A stretch of 46,425 bases of DNA from Streptacidiphilus anmyonensis (lineage in GTDB: Bacteria > Actinomycetota > Actinomycetes > Streptomycetales > Streptomycetaceae), in NCBI RefSeq assembly GCF_000787855.1, contig NZ_BBPQ01000009.1, forward strand, positions 1-46,425, in the 5' to 3' direction. Position 1 is the stretch's first letter; each line of letters opens with the position of its first letter. Shown here piece after piece: positions 31,687 to 39,470 of this stretch. Below the pieces are notes generated by a model. It ran no database searches. It worked only from the letters and a program-made list of their open reading frames with translations, and was not told the DNA's origin. The position numbers and the translations under genes are program-made.

Positions 31687-32053
31687 CTTGGGGGCGGCTG
31701 ACCGGCCTCCGTGGCTTCTTTGATCATCTGCCCCAGCTTGTCCGCGATGACGCGATCCCGGCCGGCGGTCATGTGCTGATAGATCAACAGCCCGGGTGCT
31801 GCTGTGACCCATCCGGGTCATGAGCTCCCGAGTGCTGGCGCCGGCGTTCGACGCGGGGGTGTTCCCCGTCTGGCGGAGATCGTGGAAGTGCACCTCTTCG
31901 CTGATCTTCGCCTTCTTCCGATCCCGTTCCCACACCTCGTGGAAGTTGCTCCGCCGAAACTGCCCGCCCAGGGCGCCCGTGAAAACGTGGGACACGGGGC
32001 CGGGAGCCACGAAGTGCTCCAGGCGCGCGGTCATGCTCGGCAGCAGTTCCACC
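31677..32053 (-). pseudogene. Truncated, frameshifted tyrosine integrase
   Basis: Matches the last ~120 residues of the intact int (VELLP, LEHFVAPGPVSHVFTGALGG, FRRSNFHEVWERDRKKAKIS, HFHDLRQTGNT, RELMTRMGHSSTRA) and then breaks: two bases are missing near 31790 (intact GATCAACGCAGCGCGGG versus GATCAACAGCCCGGG), so the codons around the catalytic tyrosine are out of frame. The 5' three quarters of the gene are gone; homology stops near 32053. A His-to-Gln change follows HDLR. Confidence 0.85.
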
Positions 32054-32153
32054 GTCTCCGCCGCCGTGCGCCCGGCGGCAGGCGGCAGGTGGCCCGCCGC
32101 AACGACGAGCCACCCAAGTACGAACCCCCGCAAGGGGGCGGTCGCTGACGCGA

Positions 32154-32294
32154 TCAACAGCCCTTCTGCTCCGGTTGGCCACAGACCGGGCAGTCGTATT
32201 CGTCGACTGAGTCCACGCCGACCTGGTGACCGCAGTAATCGCATGGCCGTACGCACTGCTCGTCAGACGTGCCGACGACTGGCTCATCGTTCAT
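32154..32294 (-). CDS. Small zinc-ribbon protein (46 aa)
   Basis: Begins MNDEPVVGTSDEQCVRPCDY and contains CDYCGH and CPVCGQ, two knuckles of a compact zinc ribbon. The frame is open to 32384 but the earlier part lies in the D1 repeat. Function unknown; short, so confidence is moderate. Confidence 0.5.
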   Translation of the reverse strand: MNDEPVVGTSDEQCVRPCDYCGHQVGVDSVDEYDCPVCGQPEQKGC

Positions 32295-32318
32295 GCTGGC
32301 CAGAGCGAGGCGCTGGCC

Positions 32319-32447
32319 GATGTACAGCACAGAAGAACAGCAACTGTGTCGACCGCAGCCGACCGGCCCTGACCCTGACTGCATGGATGACCTGGACGGG
32401 AGACCTCAGCGACCGAACTGCCGGTAGTCCTCAGCGAGGGGGGTCAG
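32319..32447. repeat. Direct repeat D1 of element 2
   Basis: About 129 bp, imperfectly repeated at 33744-33871. Two blocks are identical: 20 bp at 32346-32365 and 33 bp at 32394-32426. The 310-bp gap 32385-32695 contains most of it and no convincing gene. Confidence 0.75.
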
Positions 32448-32695
32448 AGTGCGCGGCCGGCACAGACAGGCTGCACTCTTGGCCATCGACGAAGCCTGGT
32501 CGTCGGTTAGGTCCCGAGCATGACTATCGGGCCGCCCCCGGACAGAACCAGGGATGCAGCTGCACTACAGAGCTGGATGCCTCGTTGCCGACCGCGCACC
32601 TGGACGGTATCGAGTACGACTGACACCCAGGAGCCGCAGGCATGCCCCTGTGCGCCCGTAGGGGCTGGGAACGCGGACAGCAGGCGATGGGCTGG

Positions 32696-33181
32696 CTAAA
32701 GCTCCTCTACCGACAGCGGGAACTCCCACTCGGGCAGCCACTGGACGTTCTGCTCCGGCGATAGCGCGTGGGAGATCCACGCCGGCAGGCTGAGCTCCGT
32801 CTCGTACCACTCGACCCATTGCCGGCACCACGCAGCCACGCGCCACCCTCCCGAGCGCTGCACCAGGAAAAGCTGGTCCGCATCCACGGTGTTCCCCCAG
32901 ATCAGCATGCCTCCTGGGGAGGGCAGCAGGGGGTCCGGGATTCGCCTGTTGCGTATGATCTGCGGCCCGAAGTCTTGGTGCACATCCAGGAGTGCCCCGG
33001 GGTGGTGGATGGCCAAGAAGCCCTCGATCATGAGCCCGCCGTAAGCGTTCAGGAAGTCTCGGGCATCGTCCGGAACGGTGGCTGACAGGTCGGCTTCGAT
33101 CTCGCTCCAGATGGAGTCCGAGTCCGGGTCGAGTGCAAGCGGATCTCCCAGGATCGAACGAAGGTCGTCGAGCGATGACAT
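32696..33181 (-). CDS. SMI1/KNR4 (SUKH)-type protein (161 aa)
   Basis: Resembles SUKH immunity proteins. Seen: VPDDARDFLNAYGGLMIEGF (39-58), the fold's typical 'Y-G-x' opening strand, then LLPSPGGMLIWGNTVDADQL and a Trp-rich C-terminus (WVEWYETELSLPAWI). Start at 33181 with GGAGGG just upstream; the upstream open frame is noncoding-like. In other bacteria such proteins neutralise polymorphic toxins or occur alone as 'orphan' immunity genes. No toxin partner is nearby. Confidence 0.75.
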   Translation of the reverse strand: MSSLDDLRSILGDPLALDPDSDSIWSEIEADLSATVPDDARDFLNAYGGLMIEGFLAIHHPGALLDVHQDFGPQIIRNRRIPDPLLPSPGGMLIWGNTVDADQLFLVQRSGGWRVAAWCRQWVEWYETELSLPAWISHALSPEQNVQWLPEWEFPLSVEEL

Positions 33182-33371
33182 GAAGCCCTCCGAAGCATCT
33201 GCGCGTCGCCGAGCGTACAGCGCCAGAACCGCGCCAGACGGGGCGGGACGGGAGGGAGAGCCCGGGGGAGCCACCGGGACCCAGGTTGCCGGCCTGCGCT
33301 GACTCGGGCCGAGTTGGGGGGGCGTTCCTGGTGTCTCATTCGCTGAGGCTGTGCTGCCGTGGGGCTCGGGA

Positions 33372-33683
33372 ATGAACGCCAATGAGATGGCGTGGCTCAT
33401 GACGGATGAGGATCCGGACATGTGGCCTGTCGTCGCGTGCAGACGGCACGTGAGCTACGGCGAATCACACTGGGCTATGTTCGACTGCGGCATGGTCCAG
33501 TTCATCACTCGCATGATGCTCGGCCAGTTCGACGATTGCCCCCTCGGGAATGCCTCGCTGTGGAAGCGAACGGCACCGTTCGTCAGCTGGCGCGAACAGC
33601 GGCGACGCATGGTCGCGGGACTGGATCCGATGACAGGCGAGCCGGACCCTTACGCAGACATGTTCCCCATCACCGACGATTGA
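33372..33683 (+). CDS. Conserved-looking small protein (103 aa)
   Basis: Not recognised by family. Begins MNANEMAWLMTDEDPDMWPV; the middle HWAMFDCGMVQFITRMMLGQ is followed by SLWKRTAPFVSWREQRRRMV and ends PYADMFPITDD. Rich in Trp/Met/Phe, as small immunity-type proteins often are. Its place beside a SUKH-type gene and before repeat D2 suggests an immunity or defence role, by context only. The frame could start at 33351. Confidence 0.55.
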   Translation: MNANEMAWLMTDEDPDMWPVVACRRHVSYGESHWAMFDCGMVQFITRMMLGQFDDCPLGNASLWKRTAPFVSWREQRRRMVAGLDPMTGEPDPYADMFPITDD

Positions 33684-33743
33684 TCGCAGGCCCGTCCAAA
33701 CAGTCATGACATGCAGCCGGTTCAGTGTGAGCAGCGCACGGCA

Positions 33744-33871
33744 GATGTACCGCACGGAGGTACAGCAACCGTGTCGACCGCAGCCGACCGATCCCAACCC
33801 CGGAAACGTCATTGACCAGGACGGGAGACCTCAGCGACCGAACTGCCGGTACTTCGCATCGAGGGGGTCAG
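33744..33871. repeat. Direct repeat D2 of element 2
   Basis: Second copy of D1 (identical blocks 33771-33790 and 33819-33851). D1 and D2 bracket the SUKH-type gene and the 33372 gene, and D2 precedes the 33949 gene. Confidence 0.75.
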
Positions 33872-33948
33872 CGTTGCTGCTCCCCAACCGGAGCGGTCCT
33901 GCGGATATCCCGTGGACGCTCACTCAGGGGCCTGTCTAACTTCGCAGC

Positions 33949-34275
33949 ATGGAGCAGGAGCACCCCCTAGTACGCGACGTCTTCCCGGAACTCATCAGTG
34001 AGCTGATGGCACTCTTGGAGGACGAAGGGGAACGCGAACTGTCAATCTGCGCATGGGATCTGCGCTTGTTCGGCGAGTGCGGCTGCCGTGACGACTTCTG
34101 TCAGAGCATCCGGACTTCGGACCATCCACAGGGACAGCCGTACGGAGCTGGCCACCGGTGTGTTCCCCTGTCCCCCTCCACGGGCATGCTGATCCTGGAT
34201 GTCGTGGATCATCGCATCGTGTACGTGGAGGTTCTCCAGCGGCCCACCATGTGTCGGCAAGACCTCAAGTCCTGA
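33949..34275 (+). CDS. Small conserved-type protein (108 aa)
   Basis: Family name unknown to me, but the pattern LISELMALLEDEGERELSIC, CGCRDDFCQSI, GHRCVPLSPSTGMLILDVVD and RIVYVEVL is that of a recurrent small bacterial protein with a CxCxDDFC cysteine cluster. Possible metal site. Last gene of element 2, 16 bp before the right arm sites. Function unknown. Confidence 0.65.
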   Translation: MEQEHPLVRDVFPELISELMALLEDEGERELSICAWDLRLFGECGCRDDFCQSIRTSDHPQGQPYGAGHRCVPLSPSTGMLILDVVDHRIVYVEVLQRPTMCRQDLKS

Positions 34276-34290
34276 GGTTGCCCCGGGCGC

Positions 34291-34307
34291 GTGCCAGAAC
34301 CGTGCCA
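34291..34307. promoter_or_regulatory. Integrase arm-type sites: right end of element 2
   Basis: GTGCCA at 34291-34296 and 34302-34307, 11 bp apart, followed by the AGGACGGCGGGCG stretch seen also at 31472. It is 79 bp before the third att copy. Confidence 0.6.
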
Positions 34308-34385
34308 GGACGGCGGGCGCCCAGCGGGTAATCGCGGGAACCCGCACTGTGAGAGCGCAGCTCAGAGGGTCGCAGGTCAGACGGG

Positions 34386-34424
34386 AAGCAGATGTCGGCG
34401 GTTCAAATCCGTCTGTGCCCACCA
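34386..34424. repeat. attR: third att copy (39 bp, one mismatch)
   Basis: AAGCAGATGTCGGCGGTTCA... through CCA matches the tRNA 3' end with one change: TTCGAAT has become TTCAAAT in the T loop. The 3' flank after CCA differs from the other two copies, marking the return to chromosomal sequence. Confidence 0.8.
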
Positions 34425-34491
34425 TCCCTTGAGTACGGCGGAGCGTGAGGCGCCGAGTCCCACTCGCGTGCCGGAGGGACCTGTCCGGAGC

Positions 34492-35349
34492 TCAGCCCTG
34501 GTCCGCGGGCGCGGCGTGGCGTTCGTGGAGTTGACGGCCGAACAGGGCGCCTGCGTAGAAGACGAATCCGACGCCGATGAGCCAGGTTTCCACGACCAGG
34601 ACGATGCCGACGCCGCCGTAGGACTCGGCGTTGCTGACGATCATCGGGTCGAAGACGTAGGCCGAGAAGATCCGCAGGCCGCCCAGCCCCACGAGGGTGG
34701 CCAGGGCGCCGGGGAGGAGGGCGCGCCAGGTGATGCGGCCGCCGAGGAGGAAGCGTTGGCCCCACCAGAAGAACAGCGTGCCTGAGGCTCCGAGCAGGGC
34801 GATCCGTTCGAGGGCTTCCAGGTAGCCGTGGCGGAGCCACACGCCGCTCTCCACCTCGGCGGAGAGGTAGAGGGTGAGGACGACCAGCCAGATGGCCTGG
34901 CGCCAGATCCGGCGCCAAGTGGATGGTCGGAGCTGCCAGACGTTCTCGTAGACCGCCTGGACCTCGGCCGCGAAGGCGATGCCGAAGAGGGCGAGGAGGG
35001 CCAGGCCCAGGGCGCCCGTGGTGGTCGCCACCTGGTGTTGACCCGCGAACAGTTGCTCGAGAGGCGTGGCGCTGTGGGCGCTCAGGTCCATGCCGTCGGC
35101 GAGCCAGTCGGAGAAGCCGCGCTCCCGGAAGGGGTCGATGGCGGCGACCACGAGCAGCAGCGGGAGGAGGGTGACCAATCCCTGGGCTGCGAAGATCATG
35201 GACCGCCGCATCAGGTCCAGTTCGCTGACCGCTCGCAGGAAGCGGCCCAGCATGCCGCCGCGGAGGCGGGTGAGCCGCCTGCGTGTCCAGCTCTGCCCGC
35301 CAGGCGGCTCGTCACCGGAGTTCTGGGGCACGTCAGAGTCATCAGCCAT
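34492..35349 (-). CDS. YihY/BrkB family membrane protein (285 aa)
   Basis: Integral membrane protein of the YihY/virulence-factor-BrkB family, function not settled. Seen: about six spans, among them GLVTLLPLLLVVAAI, ALGLALLALFGIAFAAEVQA with the family AVYENVW, AIWLVVLTLYLSAEVESGVW, and TWRALLPGALATLVGLGGLR. N- and C-terminal tails are charged. The ATG at 35349 (MADDSDVPQNSG) is preferred to upstream codons in the frame. First chromosomal gene to the right of the insert. Confidence 0.87.
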   Translation of the reverse strand: MADDSDVPQNSGDEPPGGQSWTRRRLTRLRGGMLGRFLRAVSELDLMRRSMIFAAQGLVTLLPLLLVVAAIDPFRERGFSDWLADGMDLSAHSATPLEQLFAGQHQVATTTGALGLALLALFGIAFAAEVQAVYENVWQLRPSTWRRIWRQAIWLVVLTLYLSAEVESGVWLRHGYLEALERIALLGASGTLFFWWGQRFLLGGRITWRALLPGALATLVGLGGLRIFSAYVFDPMIVSNAESYGGVGIVLVVETWLIGVGFVFYAGALFGRQLHERHAAPADQG

Positions 35350-35451
35350 GCGGCACGCCTCCGGGGACTGTCCTGCTGCCCCGGCAACCCTTTCAGTTGA
35401 GCGCCCGGCAGCGGGGAATGCCACGCCGGTGTCTGCCCCGGACCGCGCCCG

Positions 35452-36663
35452 TCAGCGGCGGGAGCGGAAGGGTTCGCCGCGGGCGAGGCGGCGGAGGCGG
35501 GCGAGGGCGGTGGCGCGGCGGTGGCGCAGGGTGCTGCCGCGGTCCAGTTCCTCCATCAGGCGGGTGGTGCGGTGTTCCAGGTCGAGCTCGTCGAGGATGC
35601 GGTCGACCTCGGCCAGGAGCGCGCCGTGGAGCTGCCAGGCGAGGGGGTGGTCCTGGACCTGCCGCAGCAGGAGTGCGGCCACGTGGTCGCGGCTGGCCCA
35701 AGCGGCGTGCAGTTCGGCGGCGAGGCGTTCCTCCGCGCCCTCCGCGTCGCGGCTGACCTGCGTGGTCACCAGGACGCCGAAGCTGACGAGCGCGCCGCCG
35801 AGGTGTCCCAGCACGTCGCGCAGGCCCGCGGCGATCTCGGTGTCGAAGAGGGGTTCGTCGTGGCTGCGCCGCTTGGCGAGGTCCGTCAGCGAACGGGCGA
35901 TGACCCGCACGACCACGACGCAGATCTCCAGCGTGTCGAGCCCGGTGCGGAGCACTACGCGGGAGAGCAGCGGTTCGCTGATGCGCGGGTTCAGACGGAG
36001 GCTGTCCTCCGCCTGGCGGAGGGCGGCGTCGACCTCGGCGATGTACTGGTCCAGGCGTCGCGCCTCGTGCAGCCGCTCCGCCGCGCGGGCGACGGGGATC
36101 GGGCTGTCCAGCTCCTCCCCCAGCCGCAGCAGCAGCTGACGGACCCGGCGTGCGAGGTCCTCGAGCGACTCCCCCGCGCTCTCCACCCACACCGGCGGGG
36201 CGAGGAACAGGTTGAAGGCCAGCCCGACGCCGGCTCCGATCAGGGTCTCCAGCACACGGTCCCACGCCTGGGAGGTGAGCTGGGTGACCCCGAGTACGAG
36301 CATCGCGCTGATCGCGACTTCCTGGACGAACTCGCCCACCCGGATGAACTGGCCCAACGTCAGCGCGGCCAGGATGATCAGGCCGAGGCTCCACCAGGAG
36401 AGCCCCACGACGGAGCTGAAGCCGATGGCGAGGACCACCCCGGCGACCACGGAGACGACCCGTCGGACGCTCGTCGTCAGCGTCGAGTAGAGGGTCACCT
36501 GGACGACGAGGAGCGTCGTGAGCGGGGCGGTGAGCGGCGCCGGCTGATTGCTCAGCTGCTCCGCGACCGCGTAGGACAGCGTCGCCGCGACGGTGGCCCG
36601 CAGCGTCTGGACTACGACGGGGTCACGACGGGCTCGGCTCAGCGCACTCGGGATGCCGGACAC
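35452..36663 (-). CDS. FUSC/aromatic acid exporter family membrane protein (403 aa)
   Basis: Inner-membrane exporter-like protein. The first 170 residues hold about six membrane spans (VQTLRATVAATLSYAVAEQL, VVSVVAGVVLAIGFSSVVGL, VAISAMLVLGVTQLTSQAWD, TLIGAGVGLAFNLFLAPPVW), the FUSC/ArAE pattern. The C-terminal half is long, helical and soluble (SLEDLARRVRQLLLRLGEEL...), as in this family. GTG start. Gene order with YihY/BrkB on the same strand could mean joint transcription. Substrate unknown. Confidence 0.85.
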   Translation of the reverse strand: MSGIPSALSRARRDPVVVQTLRATVAATLSYAVAEQLSNQPAPLTAPLTTLLVVQVTLYSTLTTSVRRVVSVVAGVVLAIGFSSVVGLSWWSLGLIILAALTLGQFIRVGEFVQEVAISAMLVLGVTQLTSQAWDRVLETLIGAGVGLAFNLFLAPPVWVESAGESLEDLARRVRQLLLRLGEELDSPIPVARAAERLHEARRLDQYIAEVDAALRQAEDSLRLNPRISEPLLSRVVLRTGLDTLEICVVVVRVIARSLTDLAKRRSHDEPLFDTEIAAGLRDVLGHLGGALVSFGVLVTTQVSRDAEGAEERLAAELHAAWASRDHVAALLLRQVQDHPLAWQLHGALLAEVDRILDELDLEHRTTRLMEELDRGSTLRHRRATALARLRRLARGEPFRSRR

Positions 36664-37121
36664 CCCCTACGTATGCCCCGGACGTGCGGACCGATCCCGC
36701 CGACGACCCGTCCGGAGGCGTGGGCGGCCCCGGGCAGGATGAGGGAGAGCAGGGAACGGGAAGGGACGGGCCCCGCCGGGAAGAGGCGAGTCGAACCGGC
36801 GGGGCCCCACGGAAGCCCGCGCGGACATCCCTGGAGCGCGGACCTCGGAATGACATCGTGCCCGCACGGCCGGGCGGATACGACGCGACGCGGCACGGTT
36901 CACGCGTCCGCCACAACATCCACTCCACTCCCTGAGGGACGGCTGGGACTGGGGTGTGTCGAGCGCGTGTCGAGCGCGAGAGGGGGCAGGCGCGGCTCGA
37001 AGTGCCCGAGAAGTCGAGGACCGAGTGCCGAGTGCCGAGGCCCGGGGCCCGGAGCGCGAGCAACCGCGAGCGTGCGGGCCGTGCGGGCGACCGCGGTCTC
37101 GCGAAGCGAAGGGAGCGCGCC
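36664..37121. other. Gene-free stretch with CCGAGTG repeats
   Basis: No gene I can support in 458 bp. It contains tandem CCGAGTG (37022-37040) followed by GC-rich palindromic runs (GGCCCGGGGCCCGG). The same 7-mer tandem occurs in opposite orientation at 39261-39287. Confidence 0.5.
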
Positions 37122-37361
37122 ATGACGTGCGCCATGACCTCCGTCCCCACCCTTGCCGAGCCCGGCGAAGCGCCGCTGCCACCACGGCCGAACGAGCCCG
37201 TTCCGCCGCCCGCTCCCGAGGAGCCGACGACGCCGGACCCGCCCAGGCCGCCAGGCTCCCCGGACTCGCCCGTGCCTGATCAGCCCCCTGGCCGGTCCGA
37301 GCCGTCCGCACCCCGGCCCCGCGAGCCCGGCGTGCCGAACCCGGAGGAACCACCCGACTGA
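37122..37361 (+). CDS. Proline-rich small protein (79 aa)
   Basis: ATG at 37122 has AGGGAG 6 nt upstream. The product is mostly Pro, Glu, Ser and Arg (PLPPRPNEPVPPPAPEEPTT and similar), with no hydrophobic segment and no cysteine after the start. Low complexity of this sort can arise by chance in GC-rich DNA, but the good ribosome site and position 130 bp before the WhiB gene argue for a real, disordered protein. Function unknown. Confidence 0.45.
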   Translation: MTCAMTSVPTLAEPGEAPLPPRPNEPVPPPAPEEPTTPDPPRPPGSPDSPVPDQPPGRSEPSAPRPREPGVPNPEEPPD

Positions 37362-37491
37362 GGCTGACTCGCCCGCGGGCGGGACGGTTTGCGGTCGGGG
37401 GTCGCCGGTTAGACGCGCCGACATCCGATGCCGAGCGGCGGCACCGGCAGGCGGGTCGCAGCCCCGGAACGCGGCCGCCTTGGAGGGAGGG

Positions 37492-37800
37492 ATGGTGTCG
37501 ATGGGACACCAGAAGCCGAAACTTCCCGGCTCAGTGAGCTGGGCCTGGTCGTGGCAGGACCGTGCGGCGTGCGCCCGCTTCGATCCGCGCTTGTTCTTCC
37601 ACCCGACCGGCGAACGAGGCGAGGGCTCCCGGGCGAGGGAGCAGGCCGCGAAGCAGGTCTGCTCCACGTGCCCGGTGCTCGAAGCATGCCGGGCGTACGC
37701 GCTGGCCGTTCGGGAGCCCTACGGGGTCTGGGGCGGTCTCACCGAGGAAGAACGCGCCGATCTGCTGCGCCACCGCAGGCGCGCGGCGCGGGCGGCCTGA
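37492..37800 (+). CDS. WhiB family iron-sulfur transcriptional regulator (102 aa)
   Basis: Actinobacterial redox/NO-sensing regulator with a 4Fe-4S cluster. Seen: four cysteines (C27, C57, C60, C66) in DRAACARFDP and QVCSTCPVLEACRAYALAV, the turn EPYGVWGGLTEEER, and a basic C-terminal helix LLRHRRRAARAA for DNA contact. GGAGG lies 5 nt before the ATG at 37492; an in-frame ATG at 37501 is possible. Which Whi class it belongs to cannot be fixed. Confidence 0.93.
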   Translation: MVSMGHQKPKLPGSVSWAWSWQDRAACARFDPRLFFHPTGERGEGSRAREQAAKQVCSTCPVLEACRAYALAVREPYGVWGGLTEEERADLLRHRRRAARAA

Positions 37801-37850
37801 GGAAGGGCAGGCCAGGGATTGGCGAGGGGTTGGCGAAGGGCCGACCGACT

Positions 37851-37901
37851 GAACCGACTGAGAGGCTGAACCGACTGACAGGCTGAACGGACGGAGAGGC
37901 C
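37851..37901. repeat. 17-bp tandem repeat, three copies
   Basis: Units at 37851, 37868 and 37885; the first reads GAACCGACTGAGAGGCT, the second differs by one base, the third by four. Located downstream of whiB, before the convergent membrane-protein gene. Function unknown. Confidence 0.65.
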
Positions 37902-37954
37902 GGGTCGACAGGGCTGTAAGTCGACAACGCAAGGCGGTCGGCCACCAGGGCTCG

Positions 37955-38305
37955 TCACGGCTCGCGCCCCCAGCGGCGTTGTTCGTTCATCCTTCGCCGG
38001 ATGACCGTCAGATCCACCAGCGCCACCAGCGCGAACACCGCGCAGACAGCGGCCGTGGCGATGTCGAACCCCACGTCGGCGGCGGGATTCACCACGGCGA
38101 GGAAGCCGAAGAGGCCCGCGCCAGCGACGAAGAGGACCGCGAACACCCGGGCGAGGAGGCGGCGTGCGCGGAGGTCGCTGCGCGCCCAGCGAGCCTCCTC
38201 GCCGGTGTGCCGCCAGCGACGCGCCGCCGCCTGCGAGCGGCGGTCGGCCATGCGCAGCCGCCACGCCCGCACGGGGTGGGGGTGGTGGACGACGGCGGGC
38301 GGCAT
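37955..38305 (-). CDS. Small two-span membrane protein (116 aa)
   Basis: N-terminal ~48 residues are basic and Arg/Trp-rich (RRWRHTGEEARWARSDLRAR), then two membrane spans (VFAVLFVAGAGLFGFLAVVN and FDIATAAVCAVFALVALVDL) and a short basic end. GGAGG precedes the ATG at 38305. No family recognised. Convergent with whiB. Confidence 0.6.
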   Translation of the reverse strand: MPPAVVHHPHPVRAWRLRMADRRSQAAARRWRHTGEEARWARSDLRARRLLARVFAVLFVAGAGLFGFLAVVNPAADVGFDIATAAVCAVFALVALVDLTVIRRRMNEQRRWGREP

Positions 38306-38452
38306 GAGCGGGGCCTCCGAGCGGGGGACGAGTGCGGGGGACGCGTGCGGGGCGAGGACGAGTGACCCGTGAGGGAGGGTCGTTCGGGGCAGGTTCGGCG
38401 GGTGTGTGCGTTATTCCCCCGCTTCGCCCGTTTCCACCACCGGGACCCCGCG

Positions 38453-39241
38453 TCAACCGTCGATGTGGCGGTCCGGCTGAAGGTCGAGGTAGCGGGCCCA
38501 GCAGGCTTGGCAGACCTCCTCCGGCGGCACCTCGTCCAGGTCCGCGAGGGAGAGCGCCTGGCCGTCTTCCGGCCCGAGCGCCCGACCGCACAGCGCGCTG
38601 CGCGGATCCCGGTCCCGCCACACCACGTGCCAGGGGTCCACGCCGCTGCGCGGTTCGCCGACGGCGCTGTGCGGTCCGGCGCCGGGCGTCGAGCGGAGGT
38701 CCGGGCGGGCATTCACGTGTGCATCCGTGCTGGCGTCGAGGCGCACACCCGAACGGGCATCCGCCCGGGTGTCGCGGTGGCGGCGTACGAAGAGGGGCAG
38801 CGCCACCCAGCACAGCCCGAACCACGTCAGTACCAGGCCGGCGACGAGCCACGCGCCCCAGCCGAGTCCGGCGACCCGCATGAGCAGCAGCAGGGCGCAG
38901 CCGATCGCCAGCGCGAGCAGAGTCACGCCCAGGCCGACGAGGCGGCTGACGGCGCGCACCATCCGGGGCTTGACGTGCTGCCCGGCGAGGATGCGGTGGT
39001 AGGTGACCGGGGCGATCAGCGTGCCGGTGGCGACCGCGCCGAGGACGACGACCGTCTCGTAGAGGGACCGGTCGAAGCCGTGGAGCCGGGCGAAGCGGTC
39101 CGTGAAGGCGACGGACAGCAGGAACCCGAACATGATCTGGGCGCCGGTCTGGGCGATGCGGACCTCCTGGACGAGGTCCGTCCAGCGGCGGTCCGCCGAC
39201 TCCTCGACGCTCTCGTGTCGGCCTCCTGGCCGCCTGGTCAT
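38453..39241 (-). CDS. DUF6328 membrane protein with Cys-rich C-terminal tail (262 aa)
   Basis: First 150 residues match the DUF6328 pattern: WTDLVQEVRIAQTGAQIMFG, FLLSVAFTDRFARLHGFDRS, VVVLGAVATGTLIAPVTYHR and a further two spans; about four helices in all. A long polar Asp/Arg/Ala linker follows, and the last 60 residues (DPWHVVWRDRDPRSALCGRA, EEVCQACWARYLDL) form a likely zinc-binding module with three Cys. This tail is not part of the usual domain, so the protein looks like a fusion. Start at 39241 with GGAG 7 nt upstream. Confidence 0.75.
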   Translation of the reverse strand: MTRRPGGRHESVEESADRRWTDLVQEVRIAQTGAQIMFGFLLSVAFTDRFARLHGFDRSLYETVVVLGAVATGTLIAPVTYHRILAGQHVKPRMVRAVSRLVGLGVTLLALAIGCALLLLMRVAGLGWGAWLVAGLVLTWFGLCWVALPLFVRRHRDTRADARSGVRLDASTDAHVNARPDLRSTPGAGPHSAVGEPRSGVDPWHVVWRDRDPRSALCGRALGPEDGQALSLADLDEVPPEEVCQACWARYLDLQPDRHIDG

Positions 39242-39260
39242 CGCCGCTCTCCGCTCTCTG

Positions 39261-39287
39261 CACTCGGCACTCGGCACTCGGCACTCC
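39261..39287. repeat. CACTCGG tandem repeat
   Basis: CACTCGG is repeated head to tail three times and followed by CACTCCG, just upstream of the DUF6328 start; inverted relative to the CCGAGTG run at 37022. Confidence 0.5.
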
Positions 39288-39470
39288 GCTCGGCCCCTGC
39301 TCGCGCATAACCGGCCGGGGTGCCTGCAAACCCGTGGCCCACCCGAGTGGCAGCCCCGACTGGCAGCCCGGTGGATTCGGATGATTCGGTTTCATCGGAC
39401 TTGGATGATTTCTGCTGCTTCCTATGCGTTCGCGTCGGTTTCGCCAGGTTGCTGCGGGTAGACGACGGTT

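Larger units (their letters stand above)
31576..34424. mobile_element. Element 2: decayed tandem AICE remnant
   Basis: Lies between the middle att copy and a third 39-bp att copy at 34386-34424. It keeps a left arm pair (31670), an integrase pseudogene, four small cargo genes and a right arm pair (34291). No xis, rep or tra is left, so it could move only with help from the intact integrase of element 1. Confidence 0.8.

Noticed and set aside
32455-32695. Possible gene remnant ending near 32623
   Set aside because: The frame has no start signal, no domain and lies mostly in repeat D1 surroundings.
16351-34424. CRISPR-like array
   Set aside because: The repeats here are few, unequally spaced and imperfect; no short regular repeat-spacer pattern or cas gene is present.
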